From Modestobacter italicus (lineage in GTDB: Bacteria; Actinomycetota; Actinomycetes; Mycobacteriales; Geodermatophilaceae): DNA of 64,000 bases. The stretch is from NCBI RefSeq assembly GCF_019799965.1, contig NZ_JABGCJ010000006.1, positions 186,001 to 250,000 on the forward strand, given 5' to 3'. A program made the translations under genes and the position numbers. The notes beneath the pieces were generated by a model. The model saw only the letters and a program-made list of their open reading frames with translations. It searched no databases and was not told where the DNA came from. Shown here piece by piece: positions 56,421 through 64,000 of this stretch; the first letter of the stretch is position 1; each line of letters opens with the position of its first letter.

Positions 56421-59318
56421 TCAGCTGCAGCCGCTGGTGGAGCCGCAGCCCTCGCAGACGTAGCAGCTGCCGGCCGGGCGCATCTTCGTCCCGCAGGTCA
56501 TGCACAGCGGGGCGTCGGTGGCGGTGCCGGTGACCAGCTCCAGCAGCTCGGCCGAGGAGTGGGCCTCCTTCACCGACTTCGGGCCGGCCGGGGTGACCTT
56601 CTCCTCCACCTTGGCGGTCTCGATCGGCGCGGAGCCGCGCAGCTGCTCCAGGTCGACGTCCTCCTCCTCGGTGACCGCGGGGGTCGAGGCCGTGGTGCTG
56701 CCGTAGGAGCCGGACACCTGCGCCGCGCGCTCCTCGGCGGAGAAGATGCCCAGGTTGGCCCGGGTCTCCACCGGCAGGTGGTCCAGTGCCAGGCGACGGA
56801 AGATGTAGTCCATCACCGACTGGGCGATCCGGATGTCCGGGTCGTCGGTCATGCCGGCCGGCTCGAACCGCATGTTGGTGAACTTCTGGATGTAGGTCTC
56901 CAGCGGCACCCCGTGCTGCAGGGCCAGGGAGATCCCGATCGAGAAGGCGTCCATCACACCGGCCAGGGTCGAGCCCTGCTTGCCCAGCTTGAGGAAGACC
57001 TCACCGAGGCTGCCGTCCTCGTACATGCCGGCGGTCATGTAGCCCTCGGCGCCGGCGACGCTGAAGGACGTGGTGACGCTGGTCCGCTTCTTCGGCAGGC
57101 GCTTGCGCACCGGGTGCGCCAGGGCGGTGGCGGCCGGGGCGGTCTCCTCGACGGTGGCCTCGGCCTTGGTGCCGTCGTTCTTGCCCTTGCCGCCGGACAG
57201 CGGCTGGCCGACCTTGCAGTTGTCGCGGTAGATGGCCAGGGCCTTGATGCCCATCTTCCAGCCCTGGAAGTAGATGTCCGCGACCTCCTCGACGGTCGCC
57301 GACTCCGGCATGTTGACCGTCTTGCTGATCGCGCCGGAGATGAACGGCTGCACCGCGGCCATCATCCGGACGTGGCCCATCGGGGAGATGGAGCGCTCGC
57401 CCATCGCGCAGTCGAACACCTCGTAGTGCTCGGGGCGCAGGCTCGGGGCGTCGACGACGTGCCCGTGCTCGGCGATGTACTCGACGATCGCCTCGACCTG
57501 CTCCTCCTGGTAACCCAGGCTCTTCAGTGCCCGCGGGACCGTCTGGTTGACGATCTGCATCGAGCCGCCGCCGACCAGCTTCTTGAACTTGACCAGCGAG
57601 AAGTCCGGCTCGATGCCGGTGGTGTCGCAGTCCATCATGAAGCCGATGGTGCCGGTGGGGGCCAGCACCGAGGCCTGCGCGTTGCGCCAGCCGTTGTCGG
57701 CGCCGATGGCCAGGCAGTCCTGCCACTGCTGGGTGGCGACCTTGAGCACGTCGGCGTCGTCGGCGCCGACGGGGCGGATGGCGTCGTTGGCCGCGGCGTG
57801 CTTGCGCATGACCCGGGCGTGGGCGTCGGCGTTGCGGGCGAAGCCCTCGTAGGCGCCGACGACGCCGGCCAGCTCGGCCGAGCGGCGGTAGGCGGTGCCG
57901 GTCATCAGCGAGGTGATCGCCGCGGCCAGCGTCTGACCGCCCCGGGAGTCGTAGGCGTGGCCGGTGGCCATCAGCATCGCGCCGAGGTTGGCGTAGCCGA
58001 TGCCCAGCTGCCGGTAGGCCCGGGTGGTCTCACCGATCGGGGCGGTCGGGAAGTCGGCGAAGCAGATGGAGATGTCCATCGCGGTGATGATCAGCTCGAC
58101 GGCCTTCACGAAGTTCTTGGAGTCGAACGTGCCGTCGTCCTTGAGGAACTTCATGAGGTTCAGCGACGCCAGGTTGCACGAGCTGTTGTCCAGGCTCATG
58201 TACTCCGAGCAGGGGTTGGACGCGTTGATCCGCCCGGTCTCGGGGTTGGTGTGCCAGTCGTTGATCGTGTCGTCGTACTGGATGCCCGGGTCGGCGCACT
58301 CCCAGGCGGCCTTGGTGACCTTGCCGAACAGCTCCCGGGCGTCGACGGTTTCGATCACCGAGCCGTCGGAGCGGGCGCGCAGGCCGAACTCCGTGCCGTT
58401 CTCGACCGCGCGCATGAACTCGTCGTTGACCCGGACGGAGTTGTTGGCGTTCTGGTACTGGACGCTGGTGATGTCCTTGCCACCGAGGTCCATGTCGTAC
58501 CCGGCGTCCCGCAGCGCGCGGATCTTGTCCTCCTCGCGCGCCTTGGTCTCGATGAACTCCTCGATGTCGGGGTGGTCGATGTCGAGGACGACCATCTTCG
58601 CCGCGCGGCGGGTGGCGCCACCGGACTTGATGGTGCCGGCGGAGGCGTCGGCGCCACGCATGAAGGAGACCGGACCGGAGGCGGTGCCACCGGAGGAGAG
58701 CAGCTCCTTGGAGGAGCGGATGCGGGAGAGGTTGAGGCCGGCGCCGGAGCCGCCCTTGAAGATCAGGCCCTCTTCCCGGTACCAGTTCAGGATCGAGTCC
58801 ATCGTGTCGTCGACCGCGAGGATGAAGCAGGCGCTGACCTGCTGCGGGGACGAGGTGCCGACGTTGAACCAGACGGGCGAGTTGAAGCTGAACACCTGGT
58901 GCAGCAGCATCCAGGTCAGCTCGTGCTCGAAGACCTCGGCGTCGGCCTCACTGGCGAAGTAGCCGTTCTCCCGGCCGGACGCGCCATAGGTGAGCACCAC
59001 CCGGTCGATGAGCTGGCGCAGGCTGGTCTCGCGCTGCGGGCTGCCGACCGCACCCCGGAAGTACTTGGTGGTGACGATGTTGGTGGCGTTGATGCTCCAC
59101 TCGGCCGGGAACTCGACCCCGCGCTGCTCGAAGTTGATCGAGCCGTCCCGCCAGTTGGTCATGACGACGTCGCGGCGCTCCCACGCGACCTCGTCGTAGG
59201 GGTGCACACCAGCGGTGGTGAACACGCGCTTCACCTTCAGCCCCTTGCCCCGGGTGGGGGCCTTGGCGGTGGTGCGGCGGTTGCGGCTGGTGGCGACGCG
59301 GTCGGCTGTCTCGGTCAA
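56421..59318 (-). CDS. nrdJ: Adenosylcobalamin-dependent ribonucleotide reductase (class II)
   Basis: A 965-residue class II reductase that reduces ribonucleotides to deoxyribonucleotides with vitamin B12 and without oxygen. Clear motifs include the phosphate/radical-site block NPCSEYMSLDNSSCNLASLNLMKFL, FKGGSGAGLNLSRIRSSKE and PTGTIGFMMDCDTTGIEPDFSL. The C-terminal zinc/thiol tail is CMTCGTKMRPAGSCYVCEGCGSTSGC. No intein is present. The start is probably TTG 59318 (a GGGGAG site about 7 nt upstream, giving TETADRVATSR); an ATG at 59381 is an in-frame alternative. It follows nrdR with 102 nt between (59318 to 59421). No cobalamin riboswitch is seen in that gap. Confidence 0.93.
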   Translation of the reverse strand: MTETADRVATSRNRRTTAKAPTRGKGLKVKRVFTTAGVHPYDEVAWERRDVVMTNWRDGSINFEQRGVEFPAEWSINATNIVTTKYFRGAVGSPQRETSLRQLIDRVVLTYGASGRENGYFASEADAEVFEHELTWMLLHQVFSFNSPVWFNVGTSSPQQVSACFILAVDDTMDSILNWYREEGLIFKGGSGAGLNLSRIRSSKELLSSGGTASGPVSFMRGADASAGTIKSGGATRRAAKMVVLDIDHPDIEEFIETKAREEDKIRALRDAGYDMDLGGKDITSVQYQNANNSVRVNDEFMRAVENGTEFGLRARSDGSVIETVDARELFGKVTKAAWECADPGIQYDDTINDWHTNPETGRINASNPCSEYMSLDNSSCNLASLNLMKFLKDDGTFDSKNFVKAVELIITAMDISICFADFPTAPIGETTRAYRQLGIGYANLGAMLMATGHAYDSRGGQTLAAAITSLMTGTAYRRSAELAGVVGAYEGFARNADAHARVMRKHAAANDAIRPVGADDADVLKVATQQWQDCLAIGADNGWRNAQASVLAPTGTIGFMMDCDTTGIEPDFSLVKFKKLVGGGSMQIVNQTVPRALKSLGYQEEQVEAIVEYIAEHGHVVDAPSLRPEHYEVFDCAMGERSISPMGHVRMMAAVQPFISGAISKTVNMPESATVEEVADIYFQGWKMGIKALAIYRDNCKVGQPLSGGKGKNDGTKAEATVEETAPAATALAHPVRKRLPKKRTSVTTSFSVAGAEGYMTAGMYEDGSLGEVFLKLGKQGSTLAGVMDAFSIGISLALQHGVPLETYIQKFTNMRFEPAGMTDDPDIRIAQSVMDYIFRRLALDHLPVETRANLGIFSAEERAAQVSGSYGSTTASTPAVTEEEDVDLEQLRGSAPIETAKVEEKVTPAGPKSVKEAHSSAELLELVTGTATDAPLCMTCGTKMRPAGSCYVCEGCGSTSGCS

Positions 59319-59420
59319 GGCGTGCTCCCCTGGAAGGCGTTCTCGTGTGCGAGTGGTGGCTGCGACGTCGATGGGCGTCACGAGCCGCTGGTCGTGCTGC
59401 TGCCGGCGCGGGCGCCGGTG

Positions 59421-59972
59421 TCAGCGGGACGGGGCGGGTCCGGCGTCGTCGCCGGGCGGGGCCCCGTCGGTGGGGTCGGTGGACTCCGGGTCAGTGGAGT
59501 CGGACTCGGGGCGGCCGGTGGCCCCGTAGCGGAGCCGCCGGAGCTCGGCGATCTCCTTCTCGAAGTCGGCCGCAGAGCTGAAGGACCGGTAGACGCTGGC
59601 GAACCGGAGGTAGGCCACCTCGTCGAGGTAGCGGAGCGGGCCCAGGATGGCCAGGCCGACCTCGTTGCTCGGCACCTCGGCCGAACCCGTGGCCCGCACG
59701 GCGTCCTCGACCTTGGCGGCGAGGACGGCCAGCTGAGCCTCGTCGACGGGCCGGCCCTGGCAGGCCCGGCGCACCCCGGCGATGACCTTGTTGCGGTCGA
59801 AGGGCTCGCTGACGCCGCTGCGCTTGACGACGGCGAGCACCGGCTCCTCCACGGTCGTGAACCGGCGGCCGCAGACCGGGCAGGACCGGCGGCGACGGGT
59901 CGTCGCCCCCTCGTCGGTCTCCCGCGAGTCGACGACCCGACTGTCAGGGCTGTGGCAGAACGGACAGCGCAC
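59421..59972 (-). CDS. nrdR: Transcriptional repressor NrdR
   Basis: A 183-residue NrdR. The zinc ribbon is [38 protein letters not shown], and the ATP-cone [34 protein letters not shown] follows. It represses ribonucleotide reductase genes when dATP is high. The C-terminal tail is acidic and Pro/Asp-rich, longer than usual. GTG 59972 follows GAGGAGG. It precedes nrdJ and has candidate NrdR boxes upstream, so it probably controls itself and nrdJ. Confidence 0.95.
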   Translation of the reverse strand: MRCPFCHSPDSRVVDSRETDEGATTRRRRSCPVCGRRFTTVEEPVLAVVKRSGVSEPFDRNKVIAGVRRACQGRPVDEAQLAVLAAKVEDAVRATGSAEVPSNEVGLAILGPLRYLDEVAYLRFASVYRSFSSAADFEKEIAELRRLRYGATGRPESDSTDPESTDPTDGAPPGDDAGPAPSR

Positions 59973-60104
59973 CGGGCACCTCCTCGATCGGCGGGCCGCG
60001 AGTGCGACCGTCCGACGCTCCCTGTGGACCGACCGGGGGACATCCGGTGGATGTCCTGGGGCTGACCTGGGGAAGCGCCTGTGGATGGGAACTACATCTC
60101 TGTC

Positions 60105-60152
60105 ACACAAGATGTTGGGGTCAGGTTAGCTCCCAACCCCTACAGGTATGCA
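60105..60152 (-). promoter_or_regulatory. Candidate tandem NrdR boxes
   Basis: On the minus strand the 16-mer at 60120-60105 is CCCCAACATCTTGTGT, close to the NrdR consensus acaCwAtATaTwGtgt. A second, weaker half-matching element (60137-60152, CCCCTACA on the plus strand) lies 32 bp away centre to centre, the usual three-turn NrdR spacing. They lie about 130-180 nt upstream of nrdR. Confidence 0.6.
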
Positions 60153-60252
60153 ACCCCGGGGCGGCGTGTCGTCTTCCTCCGTCGCGCCAGCCCCGCCCGC
60201 ACCAGGCTCGGGAGCCTGCGACCGACGCCCCGTCGCGACGCGACCGGGCAGG

Positions 60253-60834
60253 TCAGGGCAGCTGCAGCTCCGCGCCGGGCAGCAGGCCGACGCTGTCGAG
60301 CCCGTTGAGCTCCACGATCGCGTCGACCACCGCCCGGGGGTCCTCCTCCGGCGCCACGTCCCGGGCGATGGACCACAACGTGTCCCCCGACTGCACGACG
60401 ACGGTCGAGGACCCGGCCAGCCGGAGACCACCGTGGTCGCCACCGAGCTCGACGACGACCACGGTGGCCGCCGCGATCGAGAGGCCGATGGCGACCGACA
60501 GCCCGGCGACCACACGCCGACCACGCTCGGTCAGCCGCAGGGGCGCGGGAGCGTGCTCGTACGGCGGGCGCACCCCCACACCTCGACCGACGGCGCCGGA
60601 CCCCTCGCGCCCACACCCTCCCCGGACCGGACGGCCGGCGGCGACCCCGTCGGTCCGGAACGGCCGACCACCCGGCCTGACCGGGTCGCGGCGGACGACG
60701 GCCGGCGCGACGGGCTGCGAACCCCGGAGCCCGGCGGCACGCACCGGTGCCGGACGGGCCGAGGCAGGCCGGACCGGACCCGGCCGGGACGGCGCCTGGG
60801 TGGGGGTGGTGAGGCTGCGCTGCGGGCTGACCAT
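60253..60834 (-). CDS. LysM protein divergent from lexA (ChiZ/DivS-like SOS division inhibitor candidate)
   Basis: A 193-residue protein. The first 110 residues are Pro/Arg/Val-rich and disordered, one helix ([23 protein letters not shown]) crosses the membrane, and a C-terminal LysM domain ([51 protein letters not shown]) would bind peptidoglycan outside. In mycobacteria and corynebacteria a similar small LysM or membrane gene lies divergent from lexA, is SOS-induced and halts division. The promoter here has two SOS boxes 87-119 nt upstream. ATG 60834 follows AGGAG. Confidence 0.85.
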   Translation of the reverse strand: MVSPQRSLTTPTQAPSRPGPVRPASARPAPVRAAGLRGSQPVAPAVVRRDPVRPGGRPFRTDGVAAGRPVRGGCGREGSGAVGRGVGVRPPYEHAPAPLRLTERGRRVVAGLSVAIGLSIAAATVVVVELGGDHGGLRLAGSSTVVVQSGDTLWSIARDVAPEEDPRAVVDAIVELNGLDSVGLLPGAELQLP

Positions 60835-60920
60835 CGGGGACGCTCCTGCTGTCTGACTGTGCCGGACGGGACGACGACCGCGGGACCAGGCGATGTGCGC
60901 TCGCGGATGAGCACCCGCAC

Positions 60921-60953
60921 TCGAACGCCTGTTCGACTCGAACGTCTGTGCGA
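60921..60953. promoter_or_regulatory. Two adjacent LexA boxes
   Basis: Box A (60921-60936) is TCGAAC-GCCT-GTTCGA, perfect. Box B (60938-60953) is TCGAAC-GTCT-GTGCGA, one change. They are nearer to the LysM gene. The 320-nt divergent region (60835-61154) holds these, box C and no gene. Confidence 0.88.
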
Positions 60954-61001
60954 TGTCTACCGCACGCCGGTGACAGATCCACCCCTCGACACCGGATTTC
61001 T

Positions 61002-61017
61002 TCGAACACCTGTTTGA
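61002..61017. promoter_or_regulatory. LexA box near lexA
   Basis: TCGAAC-ACCT-GTTTGA, one change from the palindromic consensus, 138-153 nt upstream of the lexA ATG. Probably autoregulatory. Confidence 0.82.
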
Positions 61018-61154
61018 ACTACACCGGTGCAACCCGCTACGGTGCACCTGCGATCGACACGGGGCCGCCCCACCCAGCCGCTGGTCCGGCGGCCGGGCGC
61101 CCCGGTCGACAGGCACCCGGAGACGCTGCCCCGGCAGCCGGACGAGGAGGACAC

Positions 61155-61952
61155 ATGGCGGCCGACGGCCCGACAGCAGACGGCGGCACGGGCTCCTCCC
61201 GGCGCAAGCGCGCCACGGAGGACACCGCCGCCGCAGGTGGCGCGGCGGTCCGCGAGTTCCCCGACCGCGGGGAGGCCGGCGACGGCCTCACCCAGCGGCA
61301 GCGCCGGGTGCTCGAGGTCATCCGCGACTCCATCGAGCGGCGCGGCTACCCGCCCTCGGTCCGGGAGATCGGCGAGGCCGTCGGCCTGTCCTCGGCCTCC
61401 TCGGTGGCCCACCAGCTGTCGGTCCTGCAGCGCAAGGGCTGGCTCCGTCGCGACCCGAACCGGCCGCGCGCCCTCGACGTCCGGCTGCCCGGCGACGCCA
61501 CCGGCGCACCGGCCGCCGACCCGGCCGCCATGGCCGGCGCCGGGGCCGGCAGCGACCTCGACGAGGCCTCGACCCCCCGCCCCACCTACGTACCCCTGGT
61601 CGGCCGGATCGCCGCCGGTGGCCCGGTGCTGGCCGAGCAGGCGGTGGAGGACGTGTTCCCGCTGCCGCGGGAGCTGGTCGGCGAGGGCACCCTCTTCATG
61701 CTCAAGGTGGCCGGTGACTCGATGGTGGACGCGGCGATCTGCGACGGCGACTGGGTCGTCGTGCGCCAGCAGCCCACCGCGGAGAACGGCGAGATCGTCG
61801 CGGCCATGATCGACGGCGAGGCCACGGTGAAGACCTACAAGCGCCGCGACGGCCACGTGTGGCTGCTGCCGCACAACGACGCCTACGAGCCGATCCCCGG
61901 TGACGACGCCACGGTGCTGGGCCGGGTCGTCACGGTGCTCCGCCGGGTCTGA
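61155..61952 (+). CDS. lexA: SOS repressor LexA
   Basis: A 265-residue LexA. The N-terminal winged helix ([53 protein letters not shown]) covers about 45-97. The self-cleavage site is Ala154-Gly155 in GRIAAGGP. Catalytic Ser189 (GDSM) and Lys226 (ATVKTY) are present. The 44-residue N-terminal extension and the linker (111-140) are longer than in E. coli, as is usual in actinobacteria. ATG 61155 follows GAGGAGG; a longer frame to 60948 crosses the SOS boxes and is not real. Confidence 0.96.
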   Translation: MAADGPTADGGTGSSRRKRATEDTAAAGGAAVREFPDRGEAGDGLTQRQRRVLEVIRDSIERRGYPPSVREIGEAVGLSSASSVAHQLSVLQRKGWLRRDPNRPRALDVRLPGDATGAPAADPAAMAGAGAGSDLDEASTPRPTYVPLVGRIAAGGPVLAEQAVEDVFPLPRELVGEGTLFMLKVAGDSMVDAAICDGDWVVVRQQPTAENGEIVAAMIDGEATVKTYKRRDGHVWLLPHNDAYEPIPGDDATVLGRVVTVLRRV

Positions 61953-61961
61953 CCCCGACGC

Positions 61962-62000
61962 GGGGGCCGGGCCACTCGGGCACGAGGCGGCCCGGTCCCC
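61962..62000 (+). terminator. Terminator after lexA
   Basis: 12-bp arms (GGGGGCCGGGCC with GGCCCGGTCCCC, one G-U pair) and a 15-nt loop, 9 nt after the lexA stop. Confidence 0.75.
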
Positions 62001-62034
62001 GCCGGGAGCGCAGGGCGTGGCCCGTCAGGACGGC

Positions 62035-63102
62035 TCAGGCGGGGCGACGACGCAGCTTGCCACCCAGCCAGACCAGCACCGTGGCGACGCCGGCCGCGAT
62101 GAGGCCGGCCGTCACCGGTGCGACGCGGCGGGTGTCCCCGCCCGGGCCCGCAGCGGCGTCCGCGGGGGCGCTGGCTGGCGCGACGGAGAGGTCCCCGCCC
62201 GCCGGCACGAGGGTGACCACCGAGGGGAGCCCCTCGCTCGCGACCAGCAGGTCACGGTCGTTGGCCGCGAAGGCGATCGCCTCGCCCTGGGGCGCCTCGG
62301 GCAGTGGCACCCGCACCGGGGTCCCACCCAGCGCGCCGACCACGTCGGAGCCGGACAGCGGCCACACGTAGGCGTCGGTGTAGGTGCGCAACGCGATCCG
62401 CTGGCCGTCCGCGGAGACCGCGCCGCCGGTGACCAGCAACTGACCCGCCCGTCCGACCGGGCCACCCGGGGTGCCGGTCAGCGTGAAGCCCAGCCCCAGG
62501 ACCCGGCTCATCGGCACGGTCGCCCCGTCGGCGAGGGGTGCGTCGGGCCGGTAGACCGAGCTGGCCCCCAGCACCTCCTTGGTGACCAGGTACGGCGTCC
62601 CGTCGGGGGCCATCAGCAGTGCCTCGGCGTCGTGCGCGCCGTCGGGATAGGTGAGCCGGGTCAGCGTGCTGCTGCCGTCGGGCCGGATGCCGATCAGCGC
62701 CACGGTGGCCCGCTCGCCGGCGTTGTCCCCGATGTCGGCCAGCCAGAGCGTGCCGTCCGCGGCGAGGGCCAGGTCCTCGGGGTCGTAGGGGTCGACGGCC
62801 GCGGTGCGCACCTCGGCGACCGCGCAGTCCCCGCCGAGCACGAACACCTCGGCCTGGTCACCGCCGTCGTTCATCGCGAGCATGGTCTCGCCGGCACCGG
62901 CCAGGCCGGAGAGCTCCGGCAGCCGCGGGTCGGTGATCTCGCAGCGGGTGCTGGGGGTGCCGTAGGGAGCGGCGTCCTCCGCAGCGGCCGGGGCGGCCGG
63001 CAGGAGGGCCACGAGCACGCCGAGCGGCGCGCAGGCCAGCAGACCGGAGGGCCGCACGCGGCGACCGGTCCGGCTACGCCTGCCTTCGGCCCGCCCTGGC
63101 AC
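62035..63102 (-). CDS. Secreted, membrane-anchored beta-propeller-like protein
   Basis: About 355 residues. The signal peptide (LLACAPLGVLVALLPAAPAAA) would be cleaved after AAPAAA. The body looks like a six- or seven-blade propeller (ADGTLWLADIGDNAGERATVALIGIRPDG; DPEDLALA; EAIAFAANDRDLLVASEG). The C-terminus has one helix (VTAGLIAAGVATVLVWLG) and a basic end (GKLRRRPA), so it is tethered outside. The start is uncertain: GTG 63102 is used; ATG 63138 and GTG 63057 are in frame. It overlaps the 3' end of the PAP2 gene, so the two are probably cotranscribed. Confidence 0.75.
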   Translation of the reverse strand: MPGRAEGRRSRTGRRVRPSGLLACAPLGVLVALLPAAPAAAEDAAPYGTPSTRCEITDPRLPELSGLAGAGETMLAMNDGGDQAEVFVLGGDCAVAEVRTAAVDPYDPEDLALAADGTLWLADIGDNAGERATVALIGIRPDGSSTLTRLTYPDGAHDAEALLMAPDGTPYLVTKEVLGASSVYRPDAPLADGATVPMSRVLGLGFTLTGTPGGPVGRAGQLLVTGGAVSADGQRIALRTYTDAYVWPLSGSDVVGALGGTPVRVPLPEAPQGEAIAFAANDRDLLVASEGLPSVVTLVPAGGDLSVAPASAPADAAAGPGGDTRRVAPVTAGLIAAGVATVLVWLGGKLRRRPA

Positions 63103-63811
63103 GGACCCAGCGTGACACCGTGACCGCGTCGAGTGCATGAACCACGCCCAAGAGCAGCAGCCCCACGGCCAGGCCGACGACCGCGTCGGTGACCCAGTGG
63201 AAGTCCAGCGCCACCATGGCCACTCCGGTCACCACCGGCCCCGCGATGCTGAGCAGCCAGGCGGCACGCTGCACCGGGGCGGGCAGGGAGAACTCCACCG
63301 CCTGCCAGCGGGCCACGCCCCACATGAGCACCGCGTTGGCCACGTGGCCGGAGGGGTAGCTGGCGCCGTCGCGGTGGAAGAAGGAGCCGGGGAACGCCGG
63401 CGCCGTGCGACCGGTGCCCCACTTGAACGCGTAGACCACGGTGGTCAGCAGCACCAGCGCCATGACCACCCGGGCCAGCGGAACCAGTGTCCGCTGCCGG
63501 ACGGCCAACCACCCGACGAGACCGGCCAGCACGATGAGGATGAACCCGCGCCCGCCGGCCTGGGTGAACGCCCAGACCAGCCAGTAGGCGTCGGAGTTCC
63601 GCAGGTCCCAGTCGCTGACCACCTCGGAGACCCGCAGGTCCATCCGTTCCAGCCAGCCCCGGCTGAGCAGGTCGATCGTGACCACGACGGTGACCAGAGC
63701 GGCGAGCACCAGCACCCACCAGGGCGGGCGTCCGATGCCGATCCCCGGGGGCGACGGCGCCGACGGGGGGCCTGCCGCCGGGGACGACTGGTCCACCGCT
63801 CCCCTGGTCAC
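63074..63811 (-). CDS. PAP2-family membrane phosphatase
   Basis: A 245-residue, six-helix phosphatase acting on lipid phosphates such as undecaprenyl diphosphate or phosphatidate. All three PAP2 motifs are seen: KWGTGRTAP (motif 1), YPSGH (motif 2) and the final SR/DFHWVTDAVVG (motif 3), with the catalytic His in the loops facing outside. GTG 63811; a perfect inverted repeat lies just upstream. The propeller gene overlaps its 3' end. Confidence 0.88.
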   Translation of the reverse strand: MTRGAVDQSSPAAGPPSAPSPPGIGIGRPPWWVLVLAALVTVVVTIDLLSRGWLERMDLRVSEVVSDWDLRNSDAYWLVWAFTQAGGRGFILIVLAGLVGWLAVRQRTLVPLARVVMALVLLTTVVYAFKWGTGRTAPAFPGSFFHRDGASYPSGHVANAVLMWGVARWQAVEFSLPAPVQRAAWLLSIAGPVVTGVAMVALDFHWVTDAVVGLAVGLLLLGVVHALDAVTVSRWVRARAGRRQA

Positions 63812-63814
63812 CGC

Positions 63815-63836
63815 GTCACGGTACCGGGACCGTGAC
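63815..63836. promoter_or_regulatory. Inverted repeat before the PAP2 gene
   Basis: Perfect 8-bp arms GTCACGGT / ACCGTGAC with a 6-nt spacer, ending 4 nt before the GTG. It may be an operator, or a hairpin that hides the ribosome-binding site. Confidence 0.45.
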
Positions 63837-63866
63837 CTCTCCGTGATCCGCCAGGCCGTCCCGCGG

Positions 63867-63911
63867 CCCCGCTGCCCGAGCCCATCGCCCGAGCGGTGGA
63901 GGGCAGCGGGG
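63867..63911 (-). terminator. Hairpin after hflX
   Basis: 11-bp arms (CCCCGCTGCCC / GGGCAGCGGGG) with a 23-nt loop, 8 nt downstream of the stop at 63919. Confidence 0.65.
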
Positions 63912-63918
63912 TCCTCGT

Positions 63919-64000
63919 TCAGACGCCGGCGACCGGTGCGGCGAAGTCCCCGAGCTGGGCGGCCAGCCCGGCGTCCACGCGCGCGGTGAGCCGGGTGCCC
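63919..64000 (-). CDS. hflX: GTPase HflX, C-terminal end only
   Basis: The last 26 codons of a gene that enters from the right edge: GTRLTARVDAGLAAQLGDFA...V then a stop at 63919. The GTR-x-x-ARVDAxLAAxL pattern is that of the actinobacterial HflX C-terminus, and hflX is a common neighbour of lexA in this phylum. HflX is a ribosome-splitting heat-shock GTPase. With so little sequence the call rests on pattern and context. Confidence 0.6.
   Translation of the reverse strand, partial: GTRLTARVDAGLAAQLGDFAAPVAGV

Noticed and set aside
59319-59420. Cobalamin riboswitch before nrdJ
   Set aside because: Only 102 nt separate nrdR and nrdJ, too short for a full B12 riboswitch, and no B12-box-like sequence was seen.

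Overview
ORGANISM. Very GC-rich DNA with GTG/TTG starts, 4-base stop/start overlaps, actinobacterial-type LexA boxes (TCGAAC-N4-GTTCGA), a DUF222/HNH (13E12-type) gene, two DUF1206 genes and a nrdJ-nrdR-LysM/lexA-hflX neighbourhood point to a high-GC actinobacterium. My best guess is the Geodermatophilaceae (Blastococcus, Modestobacter or Geodermatophilus); that level is inference. The window looks chromosomal. I see no rRNA or tRNA gene, no insertion sequence, prophage or CRISPR array. LAYOUT. (1) 1-6.5 kb, minus strand: catalase-like protein, macro-like/SIR2 protein, CYP152 peroxygenase, then an RsbQ-type hydrolase overlapping by 4 nt a PAS-GAF-GAF-PP2C phosphatase cut by the window edge; the last two resemble the RsbQ/RsbP energy-stress pair. 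(2) 6.5-12.4 kb: small zinc-ribbon protein, membrane proteins, tandem DUF1206 genes, GNAT, lipase-like hydrolase, STAS anti-anti-sigma factor. (3) 12.4-18 kb: sacsin/Hsp90-type ATPase, lipoprotein, SOS-box-controlled DUF222/HNH protein, DUF421 protein. (4) 18-30.7 kb: DEAD-box helicase, NDH-2, divergent aldehyde dehydrogenase and aromatic-acid MFS transporter, diguanylate cyclase, coiled-coil protein, a decayed SDR gene, and a YtrA-type GntR regulator with its membrane partner. (5) 30.7-51.1 kb, the most interesting part: a putative D-amino-acid/D-peptide utilisation island. It has an S9 peptidase fused to an S12 serine hydrolase, an M20 deacylase, a GNAT acyltransferase, an N-acylamino-acid racemase, a PucR regulator, a dipeptide ABC transporter with a permease-ATPase fusion, two further S12 hydrolases and an N-acyl-D-amino-acid deacylase. 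An unrelated WYL regulator/DinB pair lies inside it. (6) 51-56.4 kb: CAP lipoprotein, AI-2E family permease, lipoprotein, GNAT, TIGR02587/TIGR02588 pair. (7) 56.4-64 kb: nrdJ, nrdR, divergent LysM protein/lexA with three SOS boxes, secreted propeller protein, PAP2 phosphatase, 3' end of hflX. HOW IT WORKS TOGETHER. In region 5 the ABC system would import peptides, the S9 and S12 enzymes would cleave them (S12 enzymes include D-stereospecific peptidases), and the amidohydrolase would free D-amino acids. The acyltransferase, racemase and M20 enzyme would then form the known irreversible D-to-L route: N-succinylation, racemisation, L-specific desuccinylation. The strongest new evidence that the island is one regulon is a shared palindrome, CTTCGTCC-N4-GGACGAAG, found upstream of all its non-regulatory transcription units: near 30.69 kb, 46.52 kb and 48.03 kb. 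Region 7 is a DNA-precursor and SOS block, and the DUF222/HNH gene at 17 kb carries a perfect copy of the same SOS box.
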